Notes under the pieces: generated by a model | The model's input: only the letters and a program-made list of their open reading frames with translations | The model's database searches: none | What the model was told of the DNA's origin: nothing | Shown here: positions 8,186 to 17,041 of the stretch, piece after piece | Numbering within the stretch: position 1 is the first letter of the stretch | Layout: every line of letters begins with the position of its first letter | From: JACKII01 sp965222315 | Lineage (GTDB): Bacteria; Pseudomonadota; Alphaproteobacteria; Bin95 | Assembly: GCA_965222315.1 (NCBI GenBank) | Contig: OZ244951.1 | Coordinates: 434,001 to 498,000, forward strand | Direction of reading: 5' to 3' | DNA: 64,000 bases | Made by a program: the position numbers and the translations under genes

Positions 8186-11107
8186 ATGACCAGTCAGATC
8201 GACCATGCGAGCTTCCTAACCGGCGGGAACGCAACCTTTGTTGCTGAGCTGTACGGGCGCTACTTGGTGTCTCCTGATTCTGTCGACCCCAGCTGGAGCG
8301 CGTTCTTCAACGATATGAAGCGCTCAGGCGAGGCTATGGACGAGTTAGACGCAGCAAAATGGGGACGGATGCGCGCCAGCGTGATCGCGCCAGATGGTCA
8401 AGGTTCGAACGGCCAAGTCGCAAAAGAACACGCAAACGGCGCTGCAGAGCGCGAGCGGTCGCAATCTGTGGCTCAGCTTACGCAGGGCACTAGTGATCCG
8501 GCCGCAGTTCGTGCGGCAACGCTCGATTCGATTAGGGCGCTGATGATGATCCGTGCCTATCGCGTGCGAGGGCACCTTTATGCCAATCTGGATCCGCTGG
8601 GCCTTAATCCGCCGGGCTATCATGCAGAGTTGGACCACCGGTCATACGGGTTTTCGGACGACGACTTGGACCGCCCAATCTTCATCGACAACGTCTTGGG
8701 GATGGAGACGGCGACCCTTCGGAAGATTATTGAGGCTTGTGAAGCTACCTATTGTCACCTGATCGGCGTCGAGTTCATGCATATGCAGGACCCGGAAGAA
8801 AAAGCCTGGATTCAGCAACGGATCGAAGAGCCTCGCAATCATACCGAGTTCACTCCGCTGGGTCGTCGGACAATCCTTGAGCGTCTAACGGAGGCGGAGG
8901 TTTATGAGCAGTTTCTTGATCGCCGGTATGTTGGAACCAAGAGGTTTGGTTTAGAGGGTGGTGAATCTTTAATTCCTGCCCTTGAGCAGATTATTAAGCG
9001 CGGTTCGCAATTGGGTATGGAAGAATTAGTCGTCGGCATGTCGCACCGCGGTCGTTTGACTGTGTTGGCGAACGTGATGGGGAAGTCATTTACGGCGATT
9101 TTTAGCGAGTTTCAGGGTAATTCCGCTAACCCCGAAGATGTTCAGGGTTCTGGCGACGTAAAATACCATTTAGGCACTTCCTCCGACAGAGAATTCGACG
9201 ACAAATCTGTACACCTTTCGCTGACACCGAACCCCTCGCACTTGGAGACGGTTGATCCAGTAGTTATTGGCAAGGTTAGAGCCAAGCAGGAACAGCGACG
9301 AGACACGAAGCGTGAAAAAGTAGTCCCATTACTGTTGCATGGCGATGCGGCCTTTATCGGGCAAGGCGTGGTCGCCGAAACGTTTTTGCTTTCAGATTTG
9401 AAGGGTTACCGGGTTGGAGGTACTATCCATGTGGTGGTCAACAATCAGATTGGCTTCACCACCTCGCCAACCGATAGCCGCGGCGGGTTTTATTGTACTG
9501 ATTTAGCGCGCAGTGTCATGGCACCGATTTTTCACGTGAACGGTGATGATCCGGAAGCGGTAGTGCATGCTGCGAGAATCTGTACCGAATTTCGGTATAA
9601 GTTCAAAAAAGATGTGGTTTTGGACATTTACTGCTACCGCCGCCAAGGCCACAACGAAGCTGACGAACCAGCTTTCACCCAGCCGAATATGTACAAATTG
9701 ATAGGTAAGCAGACGACGACGCGTACACTCTATGCTCAGCGTCTGGTTGATGAAGGCTTGCTTACGCAATCCGATGCGGACGGCATGGTCGCGAGTTTCC
9801 GAGCAAAGCTGGACGCTGATTTTGAAGCTTCCAAGACCTATAAGCCAAATAAGGCCGATTGGCTGGAAGGCGCGTGGGCCGGACTGGATATCGCTCGGGG
9901 CGAGGATCGACGCGGTGAAACCCCCGTGAATGCTGGTGTTTTGCGGGATATTGCCGCCAAGATGACAAGCGTGCCGGACACTTTTAACCTCAACCGCAAA
10001 ATTGCCCGTCAGTTTGACGCGCGGCGCAAGTCAGTAGAAACTGGCGATGGCATTGATTGGGCGACCGCAGAGGCACTGGCCTTTGGCTCTCTGATGGTGG
10101 AAGGTACTCCGGTACGTCTTTCTGGCCAAGATTGCGGTCGCGGAACTTTCTCGCAACGTCATGCGGTGCTAACCGATCAAATGACCGAAGAGAAATTTAT
10201 TCCGCTGGCCAATCTTAGCGAAGATCAGGCGCGATTTGAGATTCACGATTCGCCGCTAGCAGAATATTCCGTATTGGGTTTTGAGTATGGATATACTCAG
10301 TCCGAGCCCCATGCGCTGGTGATGTGGGAAGCGCAATTTGGCGATTTCGCTAATGGTGCGCAGGTGATGATTGATACCTACGTGGCAGCAGCAGAGACCA
10401 AGTGGCTGCGAATGTCCGGCATCGTCATGCTCCTACCACACGGCTATGAGGGCCAGGGACCGGAGCACTCCTCCGCCCGTTTAGAGCGCTATTTGCAGCT
10501 TTGCGCTGAAGACAACATTCAGGTCTGCGTTCCCACCACGCCTGCCAGCTACTTCCACATGTTGCGCCGTCAGGTGCGCCGCAATTTCCGGAAACCGTTG
10601 ATCGTCATGACGCCGAAGTCACTGCTACGTCACAAAGCATGCGTGTCAAAGATTGATGATTTTGCGACGGGCAGTAGCTTCCATCGGGTTTTGCCGGATT
10701 CGTCTGTCAGTGTAGATGGCAAGGATGTGCGCCGTGTCGTGCTGTGCAGTGGCAAGGTCTACTATGATCTGGCTGCCAAGGCGGAAGAGGCGGAAGTGGC
10801 GGACATTGCCATTGTCCGCTTGGAACAGCTGTATCCGTTCCCGCGCCTTTCGTTGCCCAATGAATTAGTGAAGTATCCGAATGCAGAAGTGGTATGGTGC
10901 CAAGAGGAGCCCGAAAATATGGGCGCGTGGCATTTTATTGACCGCCGCATTGAAAAAACGTTGGCGGAAATCACTAATGTCAAGATGAAGGCGAAACGGC
11001 CTATCTATGTTGGTCGTCCTGAGAGTGCATCGACTGCGACCGGCTTGTTCAAACGCCATGTGGCGGAACAGGAAAAATTGGTGAATGAAGCCTTGTTGCT
11101 TGCTTAA
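8186..11107 (+). CDS. sucA: 2-oxoglutarate dehydrogenase E1 component
   Basis: 973 residues, close to the usual size. It is a thiamine-diphosphate enzyme that decarboxylates 2-oxoglutarate and succinylates the E2 lipoyl group. The N-terminal HASFLTGGNATFVAELYGRY peptide is the E1o E2-binding segment. GMSHRGRLTVLANV, LTPNPSHLE and FKKDVVLDIYCYRRQGHNE are E1o hallmarks around the ThDP/Mg site, and GQDCGRGTFSQRH lies in the transketolase pyrimidine domain. Codon use differs from its neighbours: in a 72-codon hand count from 8930, about half of third positions are G/C, against about three quarters in sucC. This may reflect gene replacement. A GAGG site precedes the ATG. Confidence 0.97.
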   Translation: MTSQIDHASFLTGGNATFVAELYGRYLVSPDSVDPSWSAFFNDMKRSGEAMDELDAAKWGRMRASVIAPDGQGSNGQVAKEHANGAAERERSQSVAQLTQGTSDPAAVRAATLDSIRALMMIRAYRVRGHLYANLDPLGLNPPGYHAELDHRSYGFSDDDLDRPIFIDNVLGMETATLRKIIEACEATYCHLIGVEFMHMQDPEEKAWIQQRIEEPRNHTEFTPLGRRTILERLTEAEVYEQFLDRRYVGTKRFGLEGGESLIPALEQIIKRGSQLGMEELVVGMSHRGRLTVLANVMGKSFTAIFSEFQGNSANPEDVQGSGDVKYHLGTSSDREFDDKSVHLSLTPNPSHLETVDPVVIGKVRAKQEQRRDTKREKVVPLLLHGDAAFIGQGVVAETFLLSDLKGYRVGGTIHVVVNNQIGFTTSPTDSRGGFYCTDLARSVMAPIFHVNGDDPEAVVHAARICTEFRYKFKKDVVLDIYCYRRQGHNEADEPAFTQPNMYKLIGKQTTTRTLYAQRLVDEGLLTQSDADGMVASFRAKLDADFEASKTYKPNKADWLEGAWAGLDIARGEDRRGETPVNAGVLRDIAAKMTSVPDTFNLNRKIARQFDARRKSVETGDGIDWATAEALAFGSLMVEGTPVRLSGQDCGRGTFSQRHAVLTDQMTEEKFIPLANLSEDQARFEIHDSPLAEYSVLGFEYGYTQSEPHALVMWEAQFGDFANGAQVMIDTYVAAAETKWLRMSGIVMLLPHGYEGQGPEHSSARLERYLQLCAEDNIQVCVPTTPASYFHMLRRQVRRNFRKPLIVMTPKSLLRHKACVSKIDDFATGSSFHRVLPDSSVSVDGKDVRRVVLCSGKVYYDLAAKAEEAEVADIAIVRLEQLYPFPRLSLPNELVKYPNAEVVWCQEEPENMGAWHFIDRRIEKTLAEITNVKMKAKRPIYVGRPESASTATGLFKRHVAEQEKLVNEALLLA

Positions 11108-11148
11108 GGGTGATTAGCCTATGTCAGAGCAACATCTTAGAGGAAATA

Positions 11149-12381
11149 ATGAGCGCTGATATTGTCGTCCCGACCCTTGGTGAGTCGGTAACTGAAGCCA
11201 CGATCGCACGCTGGCTTAAGCAGTCAGGCGAGACTGTAGCCGCGGACGAACCGCTGGTGGAACTGGAGACCGACAAGGTAACTGTTGAAGTACCTTCGCC
11301 GGAGGCGGGCATGTTGTCCGACCTGCAATTTGGTGAAGGCGACAATGTGGAAGTTGGCGCTCTGCTGGCCAGAATTGTCGAAGCCAAAAGCGCAGTAGAG
11401 CCAGAAGTCGCTGCGCCAAAGGCTGCCGCTCAGGGATCCGCTCCATCTTCGAAGCCCTCCGTTCCGCAGGATTCTGCATCGGCCGCGCCAGCAGGGAGTT
11501 CCCTCGCCGCTGCCGGTCCGGCGGCGAAGAAGGCGGCTGCCGATTTGGGCATCGCCGCGGATGCGATCCAACCGACAGGCCGGGAAGGTCGCGCGACGAA
11601 GGCAGATGTGCACGCGGCTGCCGCGAAGCCTGCCACATCTTTGGCACCAGCTGTTGAAGCATCGGTCGCGGGCGGCAACCGCTCGGAAGAGCGGGTGCGC
11701 ATGTCGCGACTGCGTAAGACTGTAGCAGCTCGGCTGAAGAATGCTCAAAATACTGCCGCCATGCTTACCACCTTCAATGAGGTGGACATGACGGAAGTGC
11801 TGGCGATCCGCAAGGAATTCCAGGAAAGCTTCGAGAAGCGGCACGGGGTGCGACTGGGTTTTATGTCGTTCTTCACCAAGGCGTCGATCGCGGCGCTGCG
11901 CGAGATCCCGGCGGTTAATGCGGAAATCGACGAAGACGAGATCGTTTACAAAAACTACTACGACATCGGCGTCGCGGTTGGCACACCGAACGGTCTGGTC
12001 GTGCCGGTGATCCGCAACGCCGAAGCCATGACCTTCGCCGACGTGGAAAAGACCATCGGCGACTTCGGCCGCCGCGCCCGCGACGGCAAGCTGAAGATGG
12101 AAGAGTTGTCCGGCGGCACCTTCACCATCTCTAACGGTGGCGTCTATGGCTCGCTGATGTCCACGCCGATCCTGAACCCACCGCAGTCGGCGATTTTGGG
12201 CCTGCACAAGATCCAGCAGCGGCCGATGGTGATGCCGGACGGTTCCATCGAGGCGCGGCCGATGATGTATCTGGCGCTTTCCTACGACCACCGCATCATT
12301 GACGGTTCCGAAGCCGTGACCGCGCTGGTGCGGATCAAGGAAGGTATCGAAGACCCGCGCCGCCTGCTGTTCGATATGTAG
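11149..12381 (+). CDS. sucB: dihydrolipoyl succinyltransferase, 2-oxoglutarate dehydrogenase E2
   Basis: 410 residues from the ATG at 11149. A longer frame from 11110 exists, but the purine-rich AGAGGAAATA directly precedes 11149, and MSADIVVPTLGES is the canonical E2o start. Domain order: lipoyl domain with the lipoylated Lys43 in ETDKVTVEV; an Ala/Pro/Lys-rich linker; a peripheral subunit-binding domain (about residues 125-165, AAKKAAADLGI to GREGRATKADV); and a catalytic domain ending with SYDHRIIDGSEAV (His/Asp active site). It transfers succinyl to CoA. The first 180 codons share the lower-GC style of sucA; from about 11,800 on, the codons are GC-rich. Confidence 0.96.
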   Translation: MSADIVVPTLGESVTEATIARWLKQSGETVAADEPLVELETDKVTVEVPSPEAGMLSDLQFGEGDNVEVGALLARIVEAKSAVEPEVAAPKAAAQGSAPSSKPSVPQDSASAAPAGSSLAAAGPAAKKAAADLGIAADAIQPTGREGRATKADVHAAAAKPATSLAPAVEASVAGGNRSEERVRMSRLRKTVAARLKNAQNTAAMLTTFNEVDMTEVLAIRKEFQESFEKRHGVRLGFMSFFTKASIAALREIPAVNAEIDEDEIVYKNYYDIGVAVGTPNGLVVPVIRNAEAMTFADVEKTIGDFGRRARDGKLKMEELSGGTFTISNGGVYGSLMSTPILNPPQSAILGLHKIQQRPMVMPDGSIEARPMMYLALSYDHRIIDGSEAVTALVRIKEGIEDPRRLLFDM

Positions 12382-12443
12382 GCGCGGCGCGAGTCCTCCT
12401 CTGCAATCCGGTGGAAGCAACTTCCGCCCAAAGGTGAGTTACC

Positions 12444-13841
12444 ATGTATGATGTGATCGTGATCGGTGGCGGTCCCGGCGGTTATGTGGCTGCCATTCGC
12501 GCCGCGCAACTGGGTATGAAGACGGCCTGTGTGGAGATGCGCGGCGCGCTCGGCGGCACCTGCCTGAACGTCGGCTGTATCCCGTCGAAGCAATTGCTCC
12601 AGGCCTCCCACAAATACGAGGAAGCGAAGAACGGGTTCGGTAAGCTGGGCGTGAACGTCGAGGGCGTGAGCCTGGACCTCAAGCAGATGATGAAAGCCAA
12701 GACCCAGGTCGTCAGGGGCCTGACCAAGGGCATCGAGTTTCTCTTCAAAAAGAACAAAGTCGAATACATCAAGGGCGCCGGCAGTATTGCGGCAGTTGGT
12801 AAGGTCGAGGTGACCGACGCCGACGGCAAGACCGAGACGCTGGAAACCAGGAACATCATCATCGCAACAGGCTCCGAAATCGCGACGATCCCGGGCGTCG
12901 AAGTGGACGAGGACCGCATCGTCTCCTCTACCGGCGCGCTGGAACTGAAGGAAGTGCCGGAGCGTCTGGTGCTGATTGGCGGCGGCATTATCGGTCTGGA
13001 GATGGGCGTGGTTTGGCACCGGCTCGGCGCGAAGGTGACGGTGGTCGAGTTCCTCGACCGGATCGTGCCTGGTGTCGATCTGGAAGTCGCCAAGGAAATG
13101 CAGAAGTTGCTGAAAAAGCAGGGCTTCGATTTCAAGCTCTCGACCAAGGTGACTGGCGCGCAGAAGACGAAGGATGGCGTGCGCGTGACGGTCGAGCCCG
13201 TTGCGGGCGGCGAGCCCGAGGAAATTGACGGCGATACCGTGCTGCTGTGCGTCGGCCGCAAGCCCTATACCGAGGCGCTGAACCTGGAAGGCGTGGGCGT
13301 CGAGACGGACGACCGCGGCCGGGTGGCCGTCGACGGCAAGTTCAAGACGAACGTGGACGGCATCTATGCCATCGGCGACGTGATCGCCGGGCCGATGCTG
13401 GCACACAAGGCGGAGGACGAGGGCTTTGCCTGTGCCGAAATTATTGCCGGTCAGCATCCGCATATCGACTACAATCTGATCCCCGGCGTGGTCTACACCC
13501 ATCCGGAAATCGCCTGGGTCGGCCAGACCGAGGAACAACTGAAGGATGCAGACCGGGCCTATAAGACCGGCAAGTTCCCGTTCATGGCGAACAGCCGGGC
13601 CCGGGCATCGGGCGATGCCGACGGCTTCGTCAAGGTGCTGGCCGATGCCGAGACCGACGAGGTGCTGGGGGTGCACATTATCGGCCCGGAAGCGGGTACG
13701 ATCATCGCAGAGGCCGTGCTGGCGATGGAGTACAAGGCCAGTGCCGAGGATATCGCTCGCACCAGTCACGCCCACCCCACCCTGAACGAGGCGTTGAAAG
13801 AAGCCGCGCTCGCGGTTGGTAGCGGTGCGATTCACATTTAA
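12444..13841 (+). CDS. lpd: dihydrolipoyl dehydrogenase (E3)
   Basis: 465 residues. This flavoprotein reoxidises the dihydrolipoyl group of E2 with NAD+. It has an FAD motif GGGPGGYVAA (residues 8-17), redox disulfide Cys40/Cys45 in GGTCLNVGCIPSK, a second Rossmann motif IGGGIIGLEMG for NAD, the FAD ribityl-binding AIGDVIAGPML, and the C-terminal His444/Glu449 dyad in HAHPTLNE. It follows sucB by 62 bp and is probably in the same operon. It may also serve pyruvate dehydrogenase if no other copy exists. Confidence 0.96.
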   Translation: MYDVIVIGGGPGGYVAAIRAAQLGMKTACVEMRGALGGTCLNVGCIPSKQLLQASHKYEEAKNGFGKLGVNVEGVSLDLKQMMKAKTQVVRGLTKGIEFLFKKNKVEYIKGAGSIAAVGKVEVTDADGKTETLETRNIIIATGSEIATIPGVEVDEDRIVSSTGALELKEVPERLVLIGGGIIGLEMGVVWHRLGAKVTVVEFLDRIVPGVDLEVAKEMQKLLKKQGFDFKLSTKVTGAQKTKDGVRVTVEPVAGGEPEEIDGDTVLLCVGRKPYTEALNLEGVGVETDDRGRVAVDGKFKTNVDGIYAIGDVIAGPMLAHKAEDEGFACAEIIAGQHPHIDYNLIPGVVYTHPEIAWVGQTEEQLKDADRAYKTGKFPFMANSRARASGDADGFVKVLADAETDEVLGVHIIGPEAGTIIAEAVLAMEYKASAEDIARTSHAHPTLNEALKEAALAVGSGAIHI

Positions 13842-13914
13842 GCGCCAGTAGCGCCGCCGCGCCGGCCGCACTATCCTCGCTGCGACAGATAACCCTTACG
13901 GCGGGAGAACGCCC

Positions 13915-14679
13915 ATGGCGAGTTTTGAAGACAAGGTGGCGCTGGTGACCGGTGCGGGCTCCGGAATCGGGCGGCAGATGGCGCTGGCGATCGCTATCGG
14001 CAAAGGCGCCGTCATGTGCGCGGACATCGATGAGCAGGGCGCACAGGCGACCGCCGCCCGGCTTGAGGAAGCCGGCGCAAAGGCGATGGCTATCGGGCTG
14101 GATGTGACCGACTCTGGCGCCGTCAAGGCTGCCTTGGACAAGACGATGAAGGACCTGGGCCGCGTCGATGTGCTGATGAACAATGCCGGAATCGGCAGCG
14201 GCTTTACCTGGGACCGTATCCAGCAGGTTAACCTTTCTGGCGTTTATTACGGGCTGATCCATGCCTGTCCGATGATGGCGGAGCAGGGCGGCGGGGCGAT
14301 CGTCAATACCGCCTCTGTCGCGGGACTGCACGGTCTGGTGCGCCAGAGATCCTTCGCCGATGATTTGCCGGTGCTGGAGGGTGCGGCCTCCTATGTGGCA
14401 GCTAAGCACGGCGTGGTCGGTTTGACCAAGCAGTTCGCCGTGGCGTTCGGCGCCAAGGGGGTGCGGGTTAACGCGGTCTGCCCCGGCTATATCGTGACGC
14501 CGATGACCGAGAAATCCCGCGCCGGCGAGGGCAAGGCGTTCCTGGAAAGCATCCACCCCATGGGCCGGCTCGGCGAGCCGGAGGAAGTGGCGGCGGTTGC
14601 GGCGTTCCTGGCAAGCGATGCGGCCAGTTTTGTCACCGGCGTCGCTATGCCCGTCGACGGGGGTTACTCGGCACGGTAG
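13915..14679 (+). CDS. short-chain dehydrogenase/reductase (SDR) family oxidoreductase
   Basis: 254 residues. A classical SDR: TGAGSGIG cofactor loop near residue 12, NNAG near residue 90, a Ser in NTASVAG, catalytic Tyr/Lys in YVAAKHG, and PGYIVTPMT. The C-terminus is the usual F-TG-x-x-x-PVDGGYSAR. Such proteins reduce or oxidise carbonyl/hydroxyl groups with NAD(P)H; the substrate cannot be assigned. The 12-residue insert between the Ser and Tyr motifs (around RQRSFADDLPVLEG) is typical of some steroid/polyol SDRs. It lies 73 bp after lpd with its own GGCGGGAG ribosome site, and 70 bp before the glycosyltransferase. Confidence 0.85.
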   Translation: MASFEDKVALVTGAGSGIGRQMALAIAIGKGAVMCADIDEQGAQATAARLEEAGAKAMAIGLDVTDSGAVKAALDKTMKDLGRVDVLMNNAGIGSGFTWDRIQQVNLSGVYYGLIHACPMMAEQGGGAIVNTASVAGLHGLVRQRSFADDLPVLEGAASYVAAKHGVVGLTKQFAVAFGAKGVRVNAVCPGYIVTPMTEKSRAGEGKAFLESIHPMGRLGEPEEVAAVAAFLASDAASFVTGVAMPVDGGYSAR

Positions 14680-14749
14680 AAAACGCACGCGGCTCCGGCG
14701 GGGAAGACGGGGCCGCGGTTCGACCGAGGCATGGCAGGGCTCCAGTCCA

Positions 14750-15706
14750 ATGAAGAAAATCACCGTCGTTTCGCCGTGCTTCAACGAAGAAGACAATGTC
14801 GAAATCTGCTGGCAGACGGTGAAGGCGATCTTCGAGAAAGACCTGCCGGACTACGAGCGCGAGCATATTTTCGTCGACAATGCCTCGACCGACCGAACCG
14901 TGGAAATCCTGCGCGGTATCGCGACGAACGATCCGGGCACCAAGGTGGTGGTGAATGCGCGCAATTTCGGCGTGTTCCGCTCGACCTTCAACGGGCTGCG
15001 CCACGCGACCGGCAATGCGACCTTGGTGATGCTGCCGGTGGACCTGCAGGACCCGCCGGAGTTGCTGCCGGAGTTCGTCAAGCTCTGGGAGCAGGGATAC
15101 GAGGTGGTGGCGGGTGCTCGTTCGACCCGGGAGGAGGGCTTCTTCCTGCGCACAGCGCGCAAGGCGTTCTACCGGATCGTCAACGGCCTGTCCGATTTTC
15201 GAATTTCGCCGGACGTGGGCGAGTTGCAGCTGGTCGACCGTAAGGTGCTGAAGGCGGTCCTCGCCCACAACGACCACTACCCCTATATCCGTGGCATTAT
15301 CGCCAGCGTCGGTTTTCGCTCGATCATCGTGCCCTATACTTGGCGCGCGCGGGCGAGGGGCATGTCGAAGCACAAGTTCTTCACCTTGATTGACCAGGCG
15401 CTGAACGCCATCTTTGCGTTCACCAAGGCGCCAATGCGCTTCTGCACCCTCGTCGGGATTGCGATTTCGGCGCTGTGCCTGCTGTTCTCGGTCTTTTCCG
15501 TGATTGCGTTCCTGTTGAGCCCGGACCTGGCGCCGCGCGGGACGACGACGATTATCGTTGCGCTGTTCTTCCTGTCGGGCATCCAGATGCTGTTCATCGG
15601 CATGCTGGGCGAATACATCACCTCTATCCATAACCAGGTGCGCGGCGGCCCGATGGTGGTGGAGCGGGAACTGATCAATATTCCCGATGAAGACGGCCCG
15701 CGGTAG
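14750..15706 (+). CDS. GtrB/DPM1-like family 2 glycosyltransferase
   Basis: 318 residues from the ATG at 14750. The frame extends upstream to 14597, but that part overlaps the SDR gene and the family starts at MKKITVVSPCFNEEDN. GT-A catalytic domain (about 1-230): nucleotide-binding VSPCFNEE, FVDNASTDRT, and the acidic metal site LPVDLQDPPE. The C-terminal third holds two transmembrane helices (around 233-262 and 270-295) and the short basic tail typical of GtrB/ArnC/DPM1 enzymes that move a sugar from NDP-sugar to undecaprenyl phosphate on the cytoplasmic face. It converges on a gtrA-like gene with an 8-bp gap. GtrB plus GtrA is a known lipid-linked sugar transfer/flip pair; which sugar is inference. 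Confidence 0.85.
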   Translation: MKKITVVSPCFNEEDNVEICWQTVKAIFEKDLPDYEREHIFVDNASTDRTVEILRGIATNDPGTKVVVNARNFGVFRSTFNGLRHATGNATLVMLPVDLQDPPELLPEFVKLWEQGYEVVAGARSTREEGFFLRTARKAFYRIVNGLSDFRISPDVGELQLVDRKVLKAVLAHNDHYPYIRGIIASVGFRSIIVPYTWRARARGMSKHKFFTLIDQALNAIFAFTKAPMRFCTLVGIAISALCLLFSVFSVIAFLLSPDLAPRGTTTIIVALFFLSGIQMLFIGMLGEYITSIHNQVRGGPMVVERELINIPDEDGPR

Positions 15707-15714
15707 CGCGGACC

Positions 15715-16143
15715 CTAACGTCCGAACACGGGCCAGCGCCCGGTCAGCACGCGCGAGATCATTACGAAGCTGATGGCCGCCGCGAACGGCACGATGATCG
15801 CCTGCGCCAGGAGGGGTGGCAGGCCGGCGGTTACCAATTGCTCCAAGAAGAAGGCGTTCAGCAGGTAGAGGAACAGGTAGGCGGCGAAATAGGCGGGCAT
15901 CCGCTTGTAGCCCTTCGCGCCAAACACTAGCTTTGCGTGGGTGAAATAGTTCCAAGTGACGCCGATGACATAGGCGACGCCGAGCGCTGGTTGTTCGGGC
16001 ATGCCGGCCAGCACCAGCAGGGCGTAGACGATATAGCCGAACAGCGTGTTGAACACGCCGATGATCAGGAACTTGATCAGTTGAATGAAGGTTTCGTCGG
16101 CCAGCAATACGACCAGACGATCCTTCAGGGTCGGGGCGCTCAT
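15715..16143 (-). CDS. GtrA family membrane protein
   Basis: 142 residues, with about four transmembrane segments (FLIIGVFNTLFGYIVYALLVLAG, ALGVAYVIGVTWNYF, MPAYFAAYLFLYLLNAFFL, LAQAIIVPFAAAISFVMI). The FN-x(11,12)-Y...W/N-F pattern and RF/RVLTGRWPVF end are those of the GtrA/DPMS family, thought to flip undecaprenyl-phosphate sugars to the periplasm. The start is ATG 16143, whose ATGA overlaps the stop of the upstream epimerase gene by 4 bp. A much longer frame reaching 17085 is only the antisense/other-frame shadow of that epimerase gene. It is last in the operon rfbF-rfbG-methyltransferase-epimerase-gtrA. Confidence 0.87.
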   Translation of the reverse strand: MSAPTLKDRLVVLLADETFIQLIKFLIIGVFNTLFGYIVYALLVLAGMPEQPALGVAYVIGVTWNYFTHAKLVFGAKGYKRMPAYFAAYLFLYLLNAFFLEQLVTAGLPPLLAQAIIVPFAAAISFVMISRVLTGRWPVFGR

Positions 16144-17039
16144 GGCAATGCTCTCTCTGCCGCCAGCACCTGCGCAACGCCTGTCTGTAACGTGTAGCGC
16201 GGCTTGAACCCGACTTCTTCGTTCAGGCGTGTGGTATCTGCCGCCAGCAGGGGCGGGTCGGTGGCCGGGCGTTGGATCACACCAAGCCGGATCAGGTCCG
16301 GGCGGCCCATCTGGTTCGCCGCCTCCATGATCAGATCGCGGACGGCGATCGCCTCGCCGCTGGCAACGTTGATTGGGCCTTGAATATCGCTGGAAAGCAG
16401 GGCCGTCAACGCGGCGGCGATGTCGGCGGTGTTCAGGAAGTCGCGACCCTGTTCGCCATCGGTGCAATCGACCGGCTCCCCTGCCTTCAGACCGTTGACC
16501 AGATCGCCGAACAGACGGCCCGGCGGCTCGCCGGGACCGTAGCAGAAAAAGGGGCGCGCCCAGGCGAACGACAGGTTCAGGGCGGGCGCGGCTTTGGTGA
16601 GGGCCAGCCCCGCGGCGGCCTTCGCCCCGCCGTAAAGGGTGGCGGGACGCAGCGGCGTGTCTTCGCGGAGGGTGACGGCGGACCAGTCGTACTCCGCGCA
16701 ACTGCCGACGCCGACGGCGCGCTTGCCCCCGCTTGCGGCGAACGCCTGGACCAGAGCGAAAGTGGCGGAGACCCAGTCCAGATTGGCGGGCGAGGTCCAG
16801 CGGTCGCGTGCGCCGGCGTGCCAGGCGAGGTGGAGGAGATGGGTCGCTTTGGCCTCTCTGACGGCGGCCTGGGTGGTGGCGTGGTCGAGCAGATCGACCT
16901 GAAGTGCTATTGCACCGTTGGGTGCTGCACCGCTGCGGCTGAGGACGGTCACGCGATAGCCCGCTGCCAGCAGGGCAGGCACGCATTGCCGGCCGATCAA
17001 CCCGCTCGCGCCGCTGAGGAGGACGTGGGGCGAGGCCAT
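16140..17039 (-). CDS. NAD-dependent epimerase/dehydratase (sugar-nucleotide reductase/epimerase)
   Basis: 299 residues, extended SDR fold. The cofactor loop is SGASGLIGRQ at residues 9-18, and HLAWHAG is the usual strand-4 segment. The active site Ser/Tyr-x3-Lys is seen as GVGSCAEYDW and TLYGGAKAAA. NFL/DFLNTADIAAAL is the sugar-epimerase C-terminal signature. In its operon it should act on the C-methylated or unmodified CDP-4-keto-6-deoxy sugar made by RfbF/RfbG, most likely as the 4-keto reductase; this role is inferred from context. It starts two bases after the methyltransferase stop and overlaps gtrA by 4 bp. Confidence 0.85.
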   Translation of the reverse strand: MASPHVLLSGASGLIGRQCVPALLAAGYRVTVLSRSGAAPNGAIALQVDLLDHATTQAAVREAKATHLLHLAWHAGARDRWTSPANLDWVSATFALVQAFAASGGKRAVGVGSCAEYDWSAVTLREDTPLRPATLYGGAKAAAGLALTKAAPALNLSFAWARPFFCYGPGEPPGRLFGDLVNGLKAGEPVDCTDGEQGRDFLNTADIAAALTALLSSDIQGPINVASGEAIAVRDLIMEAANQMGRPDLIRLGVIQRPATDPPLLAADTTRLNEEVGFKPRYTLQTGVAQVLAAERALP

Positions 17040-17041
17040 CG

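Noticed and set aside
12282..13871. A 529-codon frame antisense to lpd
   Set aside because: A product of high GC and codon bias of lpd; the His/Arg/Gly-rich sequence has no domain.
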